From Streptomyces griseiscabiei (lineage in GTDB: Bacteria > Actinomycetota > Actinomycetes > Streptomycetales > Streptomycetaceae), in assembly GCF_020010925.1 (NCBI RefSeq), contig NZ_JAGJBZ010000001.1, forward strand, positions 2,356,001 to 2,420,000: DNA of 64,000 nt, written 5' to 3'. Made by a program: the position numbers and the translations under genes. Shown one piece after another: positions 23,915 through 32,500 of the stretch. The first letter of the stretch is position 1, and each line of letters begins with the position of its first letter. The notes beneath the pieces were generated by a model. That model was not told where the DNA came from, searched no databases, and was given only the letters and a program-made list of their open reading frames with translations.

Positions 23915-25120
23915 TCAGTGTGCGGGGTGGGCGAGCGTGGCCAGGGCCTCGATCGCGCGGTCGAGTTCGGCCTCGGTGTTGTAGTAGTGCGGGGAGAGCC
24001 GGACCAGGGGGTGGACACCTCGGTGTTCGGTGTCGAACTGGGTGTGTTCGGGGACGGTGGTGGTGACGTTGATCCCCTGCCGGGCAAGGGCGGCGGCGAC
24101 CTCGGTGGCGGGCAGGCCGTCGACGGCGGCGGTCACGACGGCGCAGCGGTGCTCGCCCAGGTCGTGGGTGGTGACGCCGGGCAGCGCGTCGAGCCGGTCG
24201 CGCAGATACGCGCCCAGGGCGACGGCCCGTTCGCCGATGCGGTCCAGGCCCAGGTCGAGGGCCTGGCGTACGGCCGCGTCGAGGCCGAGGACATTGGCGT
24301 AGCCGGACTCCCAGGTCTCGAAGCGGCGGGCACCGGGCTGCCAGGTGAAGCCGCGTCCGCCGTCCCAGGTCGCCGAGTGGATCTCGATGACGTGCGGCTC
24401 CAGCCAGGTCAGCGCCTCGGAGCGCACCCAGAGGAAGCCGGTGCCGCGCGGGCCGCGCAGGAACTTGCGGCCGGTGGAGGTGAGCATGTCGCAGCCGATG
24501 GCCTCGACGTCCACGGGGAACTGGCCCACGGACTGCGTGGCGTCGAGGAGGAACGGGACGCCGGCGGCGCGGGTGATCCGGCCGATCTCGGCCGCCGGGT
24601 TGATCAGGCCGCCGCTGGTGGGGATGTGGCTCACCCCGACCAGCCGGGTGCGCTCGTCGATGAGACCGGCGAGGGCCGTGGTGTCCAGTTGTCCGGATGC
24701 GTCGTCGGGGACGACCACGATCTCCGCGCCGGTGCGCGCGGCGACCTGGAGATAGGCGAGGACGTTGCTGCCGTACTCGGCGCGGCCGGTGAGGATGCGG
24801 TCGCCCGGCTTGAAGGTGAGCGCGTAGAACGCGGCGTTCCAGGCGTGGGTGGAGTTGTCGAACAGGGCGATCTCGTCGGGCCGTCCGCCGACGAGGCGGG
24901 CGAGGCCGGTGTAGGTGGCGTCGATCCGGTCGCGTTCCCGGGCGGCCGCCTCGTAGCCGCCGATGGTGGCTTCGAGTTCCAGGTGGGAGGTGACGGCGTC
25001 CAGGGTCCGGCGGGAGAGCAGGCCCGCTCCGGCGTTGTTGAGGTGCACACGGTGGGCGGTGCCGGGGGTGTCCCGGCGCAGGGCCTCGATGTCCAGGTCG
25101 GTGTCCAGGTCGGTGTCCAT
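23915..25120 (-). CDS. Class V PLP-dependent aminotransferase / desulfurase-like
   Basis: A 401-residue cytoplasmic fold-type I PLP enzyme. It opens HLNNAGAGLLSRRTLDAV, as in cysteine-desulfurase and isopenicillin-epimerase relatives. Further landmarks are the cofactor-stacking stretch DNSTHAWNAAFYAL, VSHIPTSGGLINP, the PLP Asp in LLDATQSVGQ and the Schiff-base Lys in STGRKFLRGPRGTGFLW. The C-terminus has VRLSPHYYNTEAELDRAIEA. ATG 25120 gives MDTDLDTDLDIEAL, whose Asp-rich start comes from a GTCCAGGTC DNA repeat; the frame further upstream is a shadow inside the expansin gene. The reaction (desulfurase, lyase or aminotransferase) is not decidable by eye. It is 20 bp from the expansin gene, without obvious functional link. 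Confidence 0.85.
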   Translation of the reverse strand: MDTDLDTDLDIEALRRDTPGTAHRVHLNNAGAGLLSRRTLDAVTSHLELEATIGGYEAAARERDRIDATYTGLARLVGGRPDEIALFDNSTHAWNAAFYALTFKPGDRILTGRAEYGSNVLAYLQVAARTGAEIVVVPDDASGQLDTTALAGLIDERTRLVGVSHIPTSGGLINPAAEIGRITRAAGVPFLLDATQSVGQFPVDVEAIGCDMLTSTGRKFLRGPRGTGFLWVRSEALTWLEPHVIEIHSATWDGGRGFTWQPGARRFETWESGYANVLGLDAAVRQALDLGLDRIGERAVALGAYLRDRLDALPGVTTHDLGEHRCAVVTAAVDGLPATEVAAALARQGINVTTTVPEHTQFDTEHRGVHPLVRLSPHYYNTEAELDRAIEALATLAHPAH

Positions 25121-25140
25121 GCCCTCACTCTTCCCATGTG

Positions 25141-25824
25141 TCAGCGTCGGGTGAACTGGGCGCGGCCCGGCTGGTCGGTGTTCGGGTTGAGGGTGATGCC
25201 GGTGTCGGTGAGGGTCTGCCCGTGGATGTCGGTGACGCGGAGGTCGGAGCCGCAGCCGGTGCCGTCCGCCGAGACGAAGTAGTTGTATTCCTGGCGGGGC
25301 AGTGGGCGCCAGGTCGAGCCGGTGCGGACCTCCAGGCGTGCGACGGGGTTGCGGTGGTTGCGGACCTGGATGCCGCACCACCACTGGGTGGACCCCTCCT
25401 TGTAGCGGTAGGAGACCGGGCCGGCGATGTCAGGGCTGACCAGCGTCCAGGTGATCGGCACCCGTCCGGCCACGGGGTCGGCGATCCGGGCGAAGGCCTG
25501 CCGGCCGAGGTCGACGTCGCCGGGGGCGCACTCCGGGCAGCGGTCGACGATCCGTACGGTCAGTTCGCCCCGTGGGCCCTTGACCCGGATGAAGGCGCCG
25601 CACATACGGGAGCCCTCGTAGTCGGTGTGGTTCAGGGCCGCGACGGCGATGTCGGTGGTGGCGTCGTAGAGACAGTTCCCGGCGCCGGTCGCTCCGTAGA
25701 AGGTGCCCTCGCCGGAGTAGGTGACGCCGGGCTGGACGCCGGCGAACGCCGGTGACGGGGCCATGGTCAGGAGGGCCGTGGCGGTGACGGTGACGGTGGC
25801 GAGGAGGGTGGGTCGGCGGCGCAT
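25141..25824 (-). CDS. Secreted bacterial expansin (EXLX1-like)
   Basis: A 227-residue exported protein with a Sec signal peptide (LLATVTVTATALLTMAPSPAFA). Residues 30-125 are the double-psi beta-barrel of expansins: GEGTFYGATGAGNCLY, AALNHTDYEGSRMCGAFIRVKGPRGELTVRIVDRCPEC split over several strands, then APGDVDLGRQAFARIA. The conserved Asp is in VDRCPEC. Residues 130-227 match the CBM63-type cellulose-binding domain (PITWTLVSPD, SYRYKEGSTQWW, IQVRNHRNPVARLEV). Expansins loosen cellulose networks without hydrolysis. GAAAGG lies 8 nt before ATG 25824. It fits the plant-wall enzymes nearby and is divergent from the acyl-CoA carboxylase gene. Confidence 0.9.
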   Translation of the reverse strand: MRRRPTLLATVTVTATALLTMAPSPAFAGVQPGVTYSGEGTFYGATGAGNCLYDATTDIAVAALNHTDYEGSRMCGAFIRVKGPRGELTVRIVDRCPECAPGDVDLGRQAFARIADPVAGRVPITWTLVSPDIAGPVSYRYKEGSTQWWCGIQVRNHRNPVARLEVRTGSTWRPLPRQEYNYFVSADGTGCGSDLRVTDIHGQTLTDTGITLNPNTDQPGRAQFTRR

Positions 25825-26060
25825 GTCGATGCCTTTCGAGGACGGTGGGGCGTGCTCGGGCGCCGAGATCCTGGCATCGTTGAAAGCTCAAGTGAAGCGT
25901 CATTACGGCCATCCGTCCGGAACGCTCCGGTCGCAGCGGGCCCTTGTCACCCAAGGAGCAACCCCGGCCTCCCGGGACTCAACTCCCGCACAGAGAGAGC
26001 CGATCGCGCCGGTCCGCCCCTCCTTCGCTGCCATATTCGAAAGCCACTTCGGAGGTGGCT

Positions 26061-27725
26061 GTGACGCTAGAGGTGACGACATCCCGGGCGCGGCAGGTGG
26101 CGGAGCGTACGACGAACCGGGCGCCCGTGCCCGAGCCGGTTCGCGAGGAACCTGCCGACCGGACCACGGACCGACCCGGTGACCGGACCCCGGACCGCAT
26201 CGGTGACCGGACCGCCGACCGTATCGCCGAGTTGGAGGGCCGCCGGACGCGGGCGGTCGCGACCGGCGGGCCCCGGCGCCGTGGCGAGTACGGCGCCCGG
26301 GAGCGGATCGATCTGCTGCTGGACGCGGGCTCGTTCACGGAGACGGGCCTGTTCGTGCGGGCCCGGCCCACCGGGGACACCGCCCGGCGCCCGTACGGCG
26401 ACGGCGTGGTCACCGGGCACGGCACGGTCGACGGCCGTCAGGTCTGTGTCTTCGCGCAGGACTCCACGGTGTTCGGCGGCAGCATGGGCGAGGCCTTCGG
26501 CGAGAAGACGATCGCGCTGATGGACCTCGCCCTGAAGACGGGCTGCCCGGTCGTCGGGCTCAACGACGGCGGTGGCGCCCGCATCCAGGAGGGCGTCGCC
26601 TCGCTCGCCCTCTACGCCGAGCTGGTGCGCCGCAATGTGCGGGCGTCGGGGGTGATCCCGCAGATCTCGGTGGTCCTGGGCCCCTGCGCGGGCGGGGCCG
26701 CGTACTCCCCGGCCATCACCGACTTCACCGTGATGGTGGACGGCGCCTCGCACATGTTCGTCACCGGCCCCGATGTCATCGAGACGGTCACCGGGGAGCG
26801 CACCAGCGCCGAGGAGCTGGGCGGCGCCCGCACCAGCAACACCGTCAACGGCAACGCCCACTTCCTCGCCGCCGACGAGGTGGACGCCCTCGACACCGTA
26901 CGCGACCTGCTGTCGTACCTCCCCGCCAACAACCTGGAGCGGGCCCCGCGTTACACACCCGGGGCCGCGCCCGCGGGGCGGTGCCTGGACTCGGTGGTGC
27001 CGGACCGGCTCGGGCAGGTCTACGACATGCGGGACGTGCTGCGCGCGGTGGTCGACGACGGTGAACTGCTGGAGGTGCAGGAGCTGTTCGCGCCGAACAT
27101 CATCTGCGCGTTCGCGCTGGTCGAGGGCGCCTCCGTCGGGGTCGTCGCCAACCAGCCGCTGCACGCCGCCGGGGTGCTCGACATCGACGCCTCCGAGAAG
27201 GCGGCGCGGTTCGTGCGGTTCTGCGACGCGTTCGGCATTCCGCTGCTGACCTTCGCCGACGTCCCCGGCTATCTCTCCGGCGTCCGCCAGGAGCAGGCCG
27301 GCATCATCCGGCGCGGCGCGAAACTCCTGTACGCGTACGCCGAGGCGACCGTTCCCAAGGTCACGGTGGTGGTGCGCAAGGCGTACGGCGGCGGCTACGC
27401 GGTGATGGGCTCCAAGCATCTCGGCGCCGACATCAATCTGGCCTGGCCCACCGCCCGGATCGCCGTCATGGGCGCCGAGGGCGCGGTGGGGGTCCTGCAC
27501 CGCCGGGAACTCGCCGCCGCGGCCGACCCCGAGGCGCTGCGGGCCAGTCTCGTCACCGCGTACGAGGGGACCCACGGCACCCCGTATCTCGCGGCGGAGC
27601 GCGGCTATGTCGACGCCGTCGTCGCCCCGCGCGACACCCGCGCCCACCTCTGCCGTGCCCTGCGCGCCCTGCGCGGCAAGCGCGCCCCGATGCCGGAACG
27701 CCGCCACGGCAACATCCCCCTCTGA
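26061..27725 (+). CDS. Acyl-CoA carboxylase beta subunit (AccD4/PccB-like)
   Basis: A 554-residue carboxyltransferase that would transfer CO2 from biotin to an acyl-CoA. Both oxyanion regions are intact: GLNDGGGARIQEGVASL with GPCAGGAAYSPAITDF in the N-domain, and VRKAYGGGYAVMGSKHLGAD in the C-domain. GTG 26061 (VTLEVTTSRA) follows GGAGGTGGCT; the frame upstream to 25944 has no domain. Residues about 30-56 are three tandem GDRTxDR units, a low-complexity spacer before the catalytic part. It is the first gene of a co-directional set with a fatty acyl-AMP ligase and a Pks13-like synthase 68 bp downstream. The natural inference is that it makes the carboxyacyl extender for that synthase; the alpha subunit is not in the window. 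Confidence 0.88.
   Translation: MTLEVTTSRARQVAERTTNRAPVPEPVREEPADRTTDRPGDRTPDRIGDRTADRIAELEGRRTRAVATGGPRRRGEYGARERIDLLLDAGSFTETGLFVRARPTGDTARRPYGDGVVTGHGTVDGRQVCVFAQDSTVFGGSMGEAFGEKTIALMDLALKTGCPVVGLNDGGGARIQEGVASLALYAELVRRNVRASGVIPQISVVLGPCAGGAAYSPAITDFTVMVDGASHMFVTGPDVIETVTGERTSAEELGGARTSNTVNGNAHFLAADEVDALDTVRDLLSYLPANNLERAPRYTPGAAPAGRCLDSVVPDRLGQVYDMRDVLRAVVDDGELLEVQELFAPNIICAFALVEGASVGVVANQPLHAAGVLDIDASEKAARFVRFCDAFGIPLLTFADVPGYLSGVRQEQAGIIRRGAKLLYAYAEATVPKVTVVVRKAYGGGYAVMGSKHLGADINLAWPTARIAVMGAEGAVGVLHRRELAAAADPEALRASLVTAYEGTHGTPYLAAERGYVDAVVAPRDTRAHLCRALRALRGKRAPMPERRHGNIPL
26157..26228 (+). repeat. Three 24-bp tandem units in the carboxylase N-terminus
   Basis: Units at 26157, 26181 and 26205 all begin GACCGGACC and encode DRT(T/P/A)DR plus PG, IG or IA. 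The period is a multiple of three, so copy changes stay in frame. The encoded spacer is not part of the carboxyltransferase fold. Confidence 0.75.
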
Positions 27726-27793
27726 CCGGGCCCGCCACAGCTGTCACCGCTCTGCCCGCAAGCCGTCCCCCGCGACGTGAGGAGCCATGCCCC

Positions 27794-29578
27794 ATGGACA
27801 ACCGCCGCCCCCCGCTCGCGCCCGCGTTCCGCAGTCTGCCGGAGTATGTGCGGCACTGGGCCGAGACCGTGCCCGACCGCCGGGCGTTCACCTTCGTCGA
27901 CCATCCCGCGCCGCACTCGCGGGGCGTCCACCGCACGCTGACCTGGCGCAGGCTGCACCTGCGGACGCGGGCCGTGGCCGCCCGGCTGGCGGCGGAGGCC
28001 GAGCCGGGGGAACGGGTCGCGGTGCTGTGCCCGCAGGGGACGGAGTACGTCACCGCGTTCCTCGGGGCGCTGGCCGCGGGGCTGGTGGCCGTGCCGCTGT
28101 ATCCGCCGGGTCTGCCGGGGCAGGGCGACCGGCTGGCGGCGGTCCTGGACGACGCGGGCCCGGCGGTCGTGGTGACGACGGGGCACGTCCTCGCCGAGGT
28201 GCGGGAGTTGTGCGCGGACCGGGCGGTACGGGTCGTCGCCGTGGACCACATCCCCGACGCCGCCGCCGACGACTACGGGGGCCGGCCGTCCGCCGCCGGG
28301 GCCGGGCAACGGACGTCCGCCGCCGACGACACGGCCGCCGTCGCGTACCTCCAGTACACCTCCGGCTCGACCCGCACCCCGGCGGGCGTGGAGATCACGC
28401 ACGCCAACGTCGTCGCCAACGCCCGCCAGGCGCTGTCCGCCTACGGCGCGGACACCCATCCGGTGACCTGTGTGGGCTGGCTGCCGCTGTACCACGACAT
28501 GGGGCTGGTGCTGAGCGTCGCGGCGCCGGTGGTGCGGGGGGTGCTGTCGGTGCTCATGGACCCGGTGGCGTTCCTGCGCGAGCCCGCGCGCTGGCTGCGG
28601 CTGCTGGCCGCGCATCCGCGGGCGCTGAGCGCGGCGCCCAACTTCGCCTACGACTACTGCGCCTCGACGGTCACCGAGGAGCAGAAGGCCGGGCTGCGGC
28701 TGGACGGTGTCGCCGCGCTGATCAACGGCAGCGAGCCGGTCCGCCCCGGCACGGCCGACCGTTTCCACGCCGCGTTCGCCGCACAGGGTCTGGCCCCGGA
28801 GACGCACTGCCCGTCGTACGGATTGGCGGAGGCGACCGTCTTCGTCAGCGCGGCCCGTCCCGGGCGGCCGATGCGCGGGTTCGCGCTCGACCGTGACGCG
28901 CTGACCGCCGGCAAGGCGCTGCCCGCCCGGCCCGACGATCCACGGGCCGTGCTGCTGGCCGGCTGCGGCGCGCCCGCGGGCCAGCGGGTACGGATCGCCG
29001 ATCCGGTGTCGAGGGTCGCGCTCGCGGAGGGCGAGGTCGGCGAGATCTGGGTGCAGGGCCCCAACGTGGGACGCGGCTACCGGAACCAGGACCGGTCGAC
29101 CCGGCGGGTCTTCGGCGCCGTCCTCGCGGAGGTCACGACGGGTCCGGGCGAGTGGCTGCGCACCGGTGACCTCGGGACGGTCCTGGAGGGGCAGTTGATC
29201 GTCACCGGCCGGCTGAAGGACCTCATCGTCGTCGACGGGCGCAACCACTACCCGCAGGACGTGGAGGGCACGGTCCAGGACGCGCATCCGGCCGTACGGC
29301 GGGACCGGCTGGCCGCGTTCGGGGTGCCGGGCGGCGGCGGGGAGCGGGTGGTGGTCGTCGCGGAGCACCCGCGGAACGTGCCGCTCGCCGACATCGACGT
29401 ACCGGGTCTCGTGCGGACGGCGCGGGCGGCCGTCTCCGCCCGGCACGGGCTGCGGCTGTCCGACGTGGTCCTCGTGCCGCCGGGCACGGTGCCCCGGACG
29501 TCCAGCGGAAAGGTCGCGCGGGCGCTGACCCGTGAGCGGTATCTGGCGGGCGCCTACGCGGTGGGGGTCGTGGGATGA
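27794..29578 (+). CDS. Fatty acyl-AMP ligase (FadD32-like FAAL)
   Basis: A 594-residue adenylate-forming enzyme. The ATP-binding motif is YLQYTSGSTRTPAGVEITH and the FAAL-typical GWLPLYHDMGL follows. The acceptor motif is SYGLAEATVF, the core Asp is in LRTGDLG, the hinge is VTGRLKDLIVVDGRNHYPQD and the C-terminal catalytic Lys is in PRTSSGKVAR. FAALs activate a long fatty acid as acyl-AMP and load it directly onto an acyl carrier domain; the next gene begins with exactly such a domain. ATG 27794 has GAGGAG 9 nt upstream. The stop overlaps the PKS start (ATGA), so the two are probably translated together. Chain length is not predictable by eye. Confidence 0.92.
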   Translation: MDNRRPPLAPAFRSLPEYVRHWAETVPDRRAFTFVDHPAPHSRGVHRTLTWRRLHLRTRAVAARLAAEAEPGERVAVLCPQGTEYVTAFLGALAAGLVAVPLYPPGLPGQGDRLAAVLDDAGPAVVVTTGHVLAEVRELCADRAVRVVAVDHIPDAAADDYGGRPSAAGAGQRTSAADDTAAVAYLQYTSGSTRTPAGVEITHANVVANARQALSAYGADTHPVTCVGWLPLYHDMGLVLSVAAPVVRGVLSVLMDPVAFLREPARWLRLLAAHPRALSAAPNFAYDYCASTVTEEQKAGLRLDGVAALINGSEPVRPGTADRFHAAFAAQGLAPETHCPSYGLAEATVFVSAARPGRPMRGFALDRDALTAGKALPARPDDPRAVLLAGCGAPAGQRVRIADPVSRVALAEGEVGEIWVQGPNVGRGYRNQDRSTRRVFGAVLAEVTTGPGEWLRTGDLGTVLEGQLIVTGRLKDLIVVDGRNHYPQDVEGTVQDAHPAVRRDRLAAFGVPGGGGERVVVVAEHPRNVPLADIDVPGLVRTARAAVSARHGLRLSDVVLVPPGTVPRTSSGKVARALTRERYLAGAYAVGVVG

Positions 29579-32500
29579 GAGTCGTGGGGGACGGCGAGGG
29601 TGCCCCGGCGCGGCCGGTGGCCGTCGAGGAGGGCGCGCTGCGGCGGCTGATCGCCGAGCGGGTGGCGGGGTGGAGCGGGACGGCCGCCGAGGACGTGCCC
29701 ATGGACCGGCCGTTCACGGATCTCGGGATGTCCTCGCGGGACGCGGTCGTGCTGGCCGGGGAGCTGTCGCGGGCGACGGGCCGTGAGCTGCCGCTGACCC
29801 TGCTGTGGGAGGCGCCGACCGGGGACGCGCTGGTGGCGTGTCTGCGCGGGGCGGAGGCGGGCGGCGTCCCGGTCGCGGTGCCGTCCTCGAACGGGCCCAC
29901 GGAGGCCAGGGCGTCCACGGCACCCGTGACCTCGGACAGGCCCGTGGCGCCCGGTGAGCCGGTCGCGGTCGTCGGGATCGGCTGCCGCCTGCCCGGGGGT
30001 GTGCACGGCCCGGCCGACTACTGGCGGTCGCTGCTGGACGGCGTGGACGCGATCCGGCGGGTCCCGGAGGACCGGTGGCGGGACTTCACGCCGTATCCGC
30101 CCACCGACGCGCTGCCGTACGGCGGCTATCTGGACGATGTCGCCGGGTTCGACGCGGACTTCTTCCGGATCACCCCGCGCGAGGCCGCGGTGATGGACCC
30201 GCAGCAGCGGATCCTCCTGGAGGTGGTGCGGGAGACCCTGGACCACGCCGCCGTCCCGGCCGGGTCCCTGGCGGGCAGCGCCACCGGTGTCTTCGTCGGG
30301 ATCTCCGCGCCCGAGTACGGGCAGCTCACCGGTGCCGACCCGGCGGCCGTCGATCCCTGGGCGCCGGCCGGCGGGGCGCTGAGCGTGGCGGCGGGCCGGC
30401 TGGCGTACGTCCTGGACACCCGGGGGCCGAGCATGGCCGTCGACACGGCGTGTTCGTCGTCCCTGGTGGCGGTGCACCAGGCGTGTGTCAGTCTGCGCAC
30501 GGGCGAGAGCGATCTCGCGATCGCCGCCGGGGTCAATCTGCTGCTCTCCCCGACCGTCACCGTGGCGTTCCGGCGGGCGGGCGCGCTCGCGCCGGACGGC
30601 CGGTGCAAGCCGTTCTCGGCGGCGGCCGACGGTATGGGCCGGGGCGAGGGCTGCGCGGCGGTCCTGCTGAAGCGGCTGTCCGACGCGGAACGGGACGGCG
30701 ACCGGATCCTCGCCGTCGTCCGGGCCACCGCCGTCAACTCCGACGGCCGCTCCAACGGTCTGCTGGCGCCCAACCCGGCCGCCCAGCAGGCCCTGTTGAG
30801 CACCGCCTACGCACGGGCCGGTCTCTCCCCGGCCCGCGTCGACCACGTCGAGGCGCACGGCACCGGCACCCCGCTCGGCGACCCGATCGAGGCGGGCGCG
30901 CTCGGCGCCGTCCTCGGTACGGGCCGCGACCCCGACCAGCCGCTGCTGCTGGGCTCCGTCAAGGGCAACCTGGGCCATCTGGAGTCCGCCGCGGGCATCG
31001 CAGGCCTGGTGAAGACGGTCCTCGCCCTCCACCACGACCTGATCCCGCCCTCGCTGCACTGCGCCGAGGGCAGTTCCCTGGAGGGCGACGCACGACTGCG
31101 GGTCGTGACGGAGGCCGAACCCTGGCCCCGGTACGGCGGGACGGCCACCGCCGGGGTCTCCGGGTTCGGGTTCGGCGGCACCAACGCCCACGCGGTCCTG
31201 GAGGAATGGCGGCCGGGCGCCCTGCTGCCGCCCCCGGCCGAGGAGCCCCCGGCCCGCCTCCATCTCCTCTCCGACGCCGACACCGCCCGGGTCCGCGACA
31301 CCGCCGGCCGGCTCGCCGACTGGCTGGACACCCCCGAGGGGAGCGCCGCGCACCCGGCCGACGTGACCCGCACGCTCGCCGGGCGGGCGGGGCGGGGGCC
31401 GGCACGTGCCGCGGTCCTGGCCGGTGACCGTGCCGAACTCACGGACGGGCTGCGCGCGTTGGCGGCGGCGCGGCCCCACGCACGGGTCATGGTCGAGGAC
31501 CGGGATCTCGTCGGGCGGGGCCCGGTGTGGGTCTTCTCCGGGTACGGCAGCCAGTGGGCCGGCATGGGACGGCGGCTGCTCACCGAGGAGCCGGCCTTCG
31601 CCGCGGCCGTGGAGAAGCTGGACGCGCTGCTGGCCCCCGAGTGCGGGGTCTCCCTCTACGACCAACTGTCCTCCGGTGCCTCGTCGGACCGCCTGGAGGT
31701 CGCCCAACCCGTGCTCCTCGGCATGCAGTTGGCGCTCGCGGAGCTGTGGCGCGCGCACGGGGTCGAGCCCGTCGCGGTCATCGGCCACTCCCTGGGCGAG
31801 GTGGCCGCCGCGGTGTGCGCGGGCGCGCTGGAGGTGCCGGACGCCGCCCGTGTGGTCGCCGTCCGGGCCCGGCTGCTCAGCGGGCTGCGGGGTGGCGCGA
31901 TGGCGGTGGTGGACCTCGACGACCGCGAACTCGACGCCCTGGAGCGGGACTTCCCGGGCGTCCAGGTCGCCGTGCACTCCTCGCCCCGCCAGAAGGTGGT
32001 CACCGGGGACGAGAAGGCGGTGGCCCGGCTGGTGCGCCGGCTGGAGGCGGAGGGGCGGGCAGCTCGGGCGATGCGGGTGGCCGGGGCGGGGCACTCCCCC
32101 CAAGTGGAGCCGCTCCTCGCGGAGTTGACAGCGGAGCTGGCCGACATCCGGGGCGGGCGCCCCGAGGTCCCCGTCTACTCCACCGTGCTGGACGACCCGC
32201 GCGGCGACTGCGTGTTCGACGCCGGGCACTGGGCGGCCAATCTGCGGCGGCCCGTGCGTCTGGACCGGGCCGTCGCCGCGGCGGTCGCCGACGGTCACCG
32301 CGCCTTCGTCGAGATCTCGCCCCACCCGGTGCTGACCCGGGCGGTCACGGACACCGCCCCGGGCGCCCTCGCCCTCGGCACCCTCCACCGCGACGCCGGC
32401 ACCTCCGCCGACTTCCTGACGCGGCTGGGCGCCCTGCACACCGCCGGTCTGCGGCTCCCGACACCGCCGGGCCGTGTCATCGACCTGCCCGGACCGCGCT

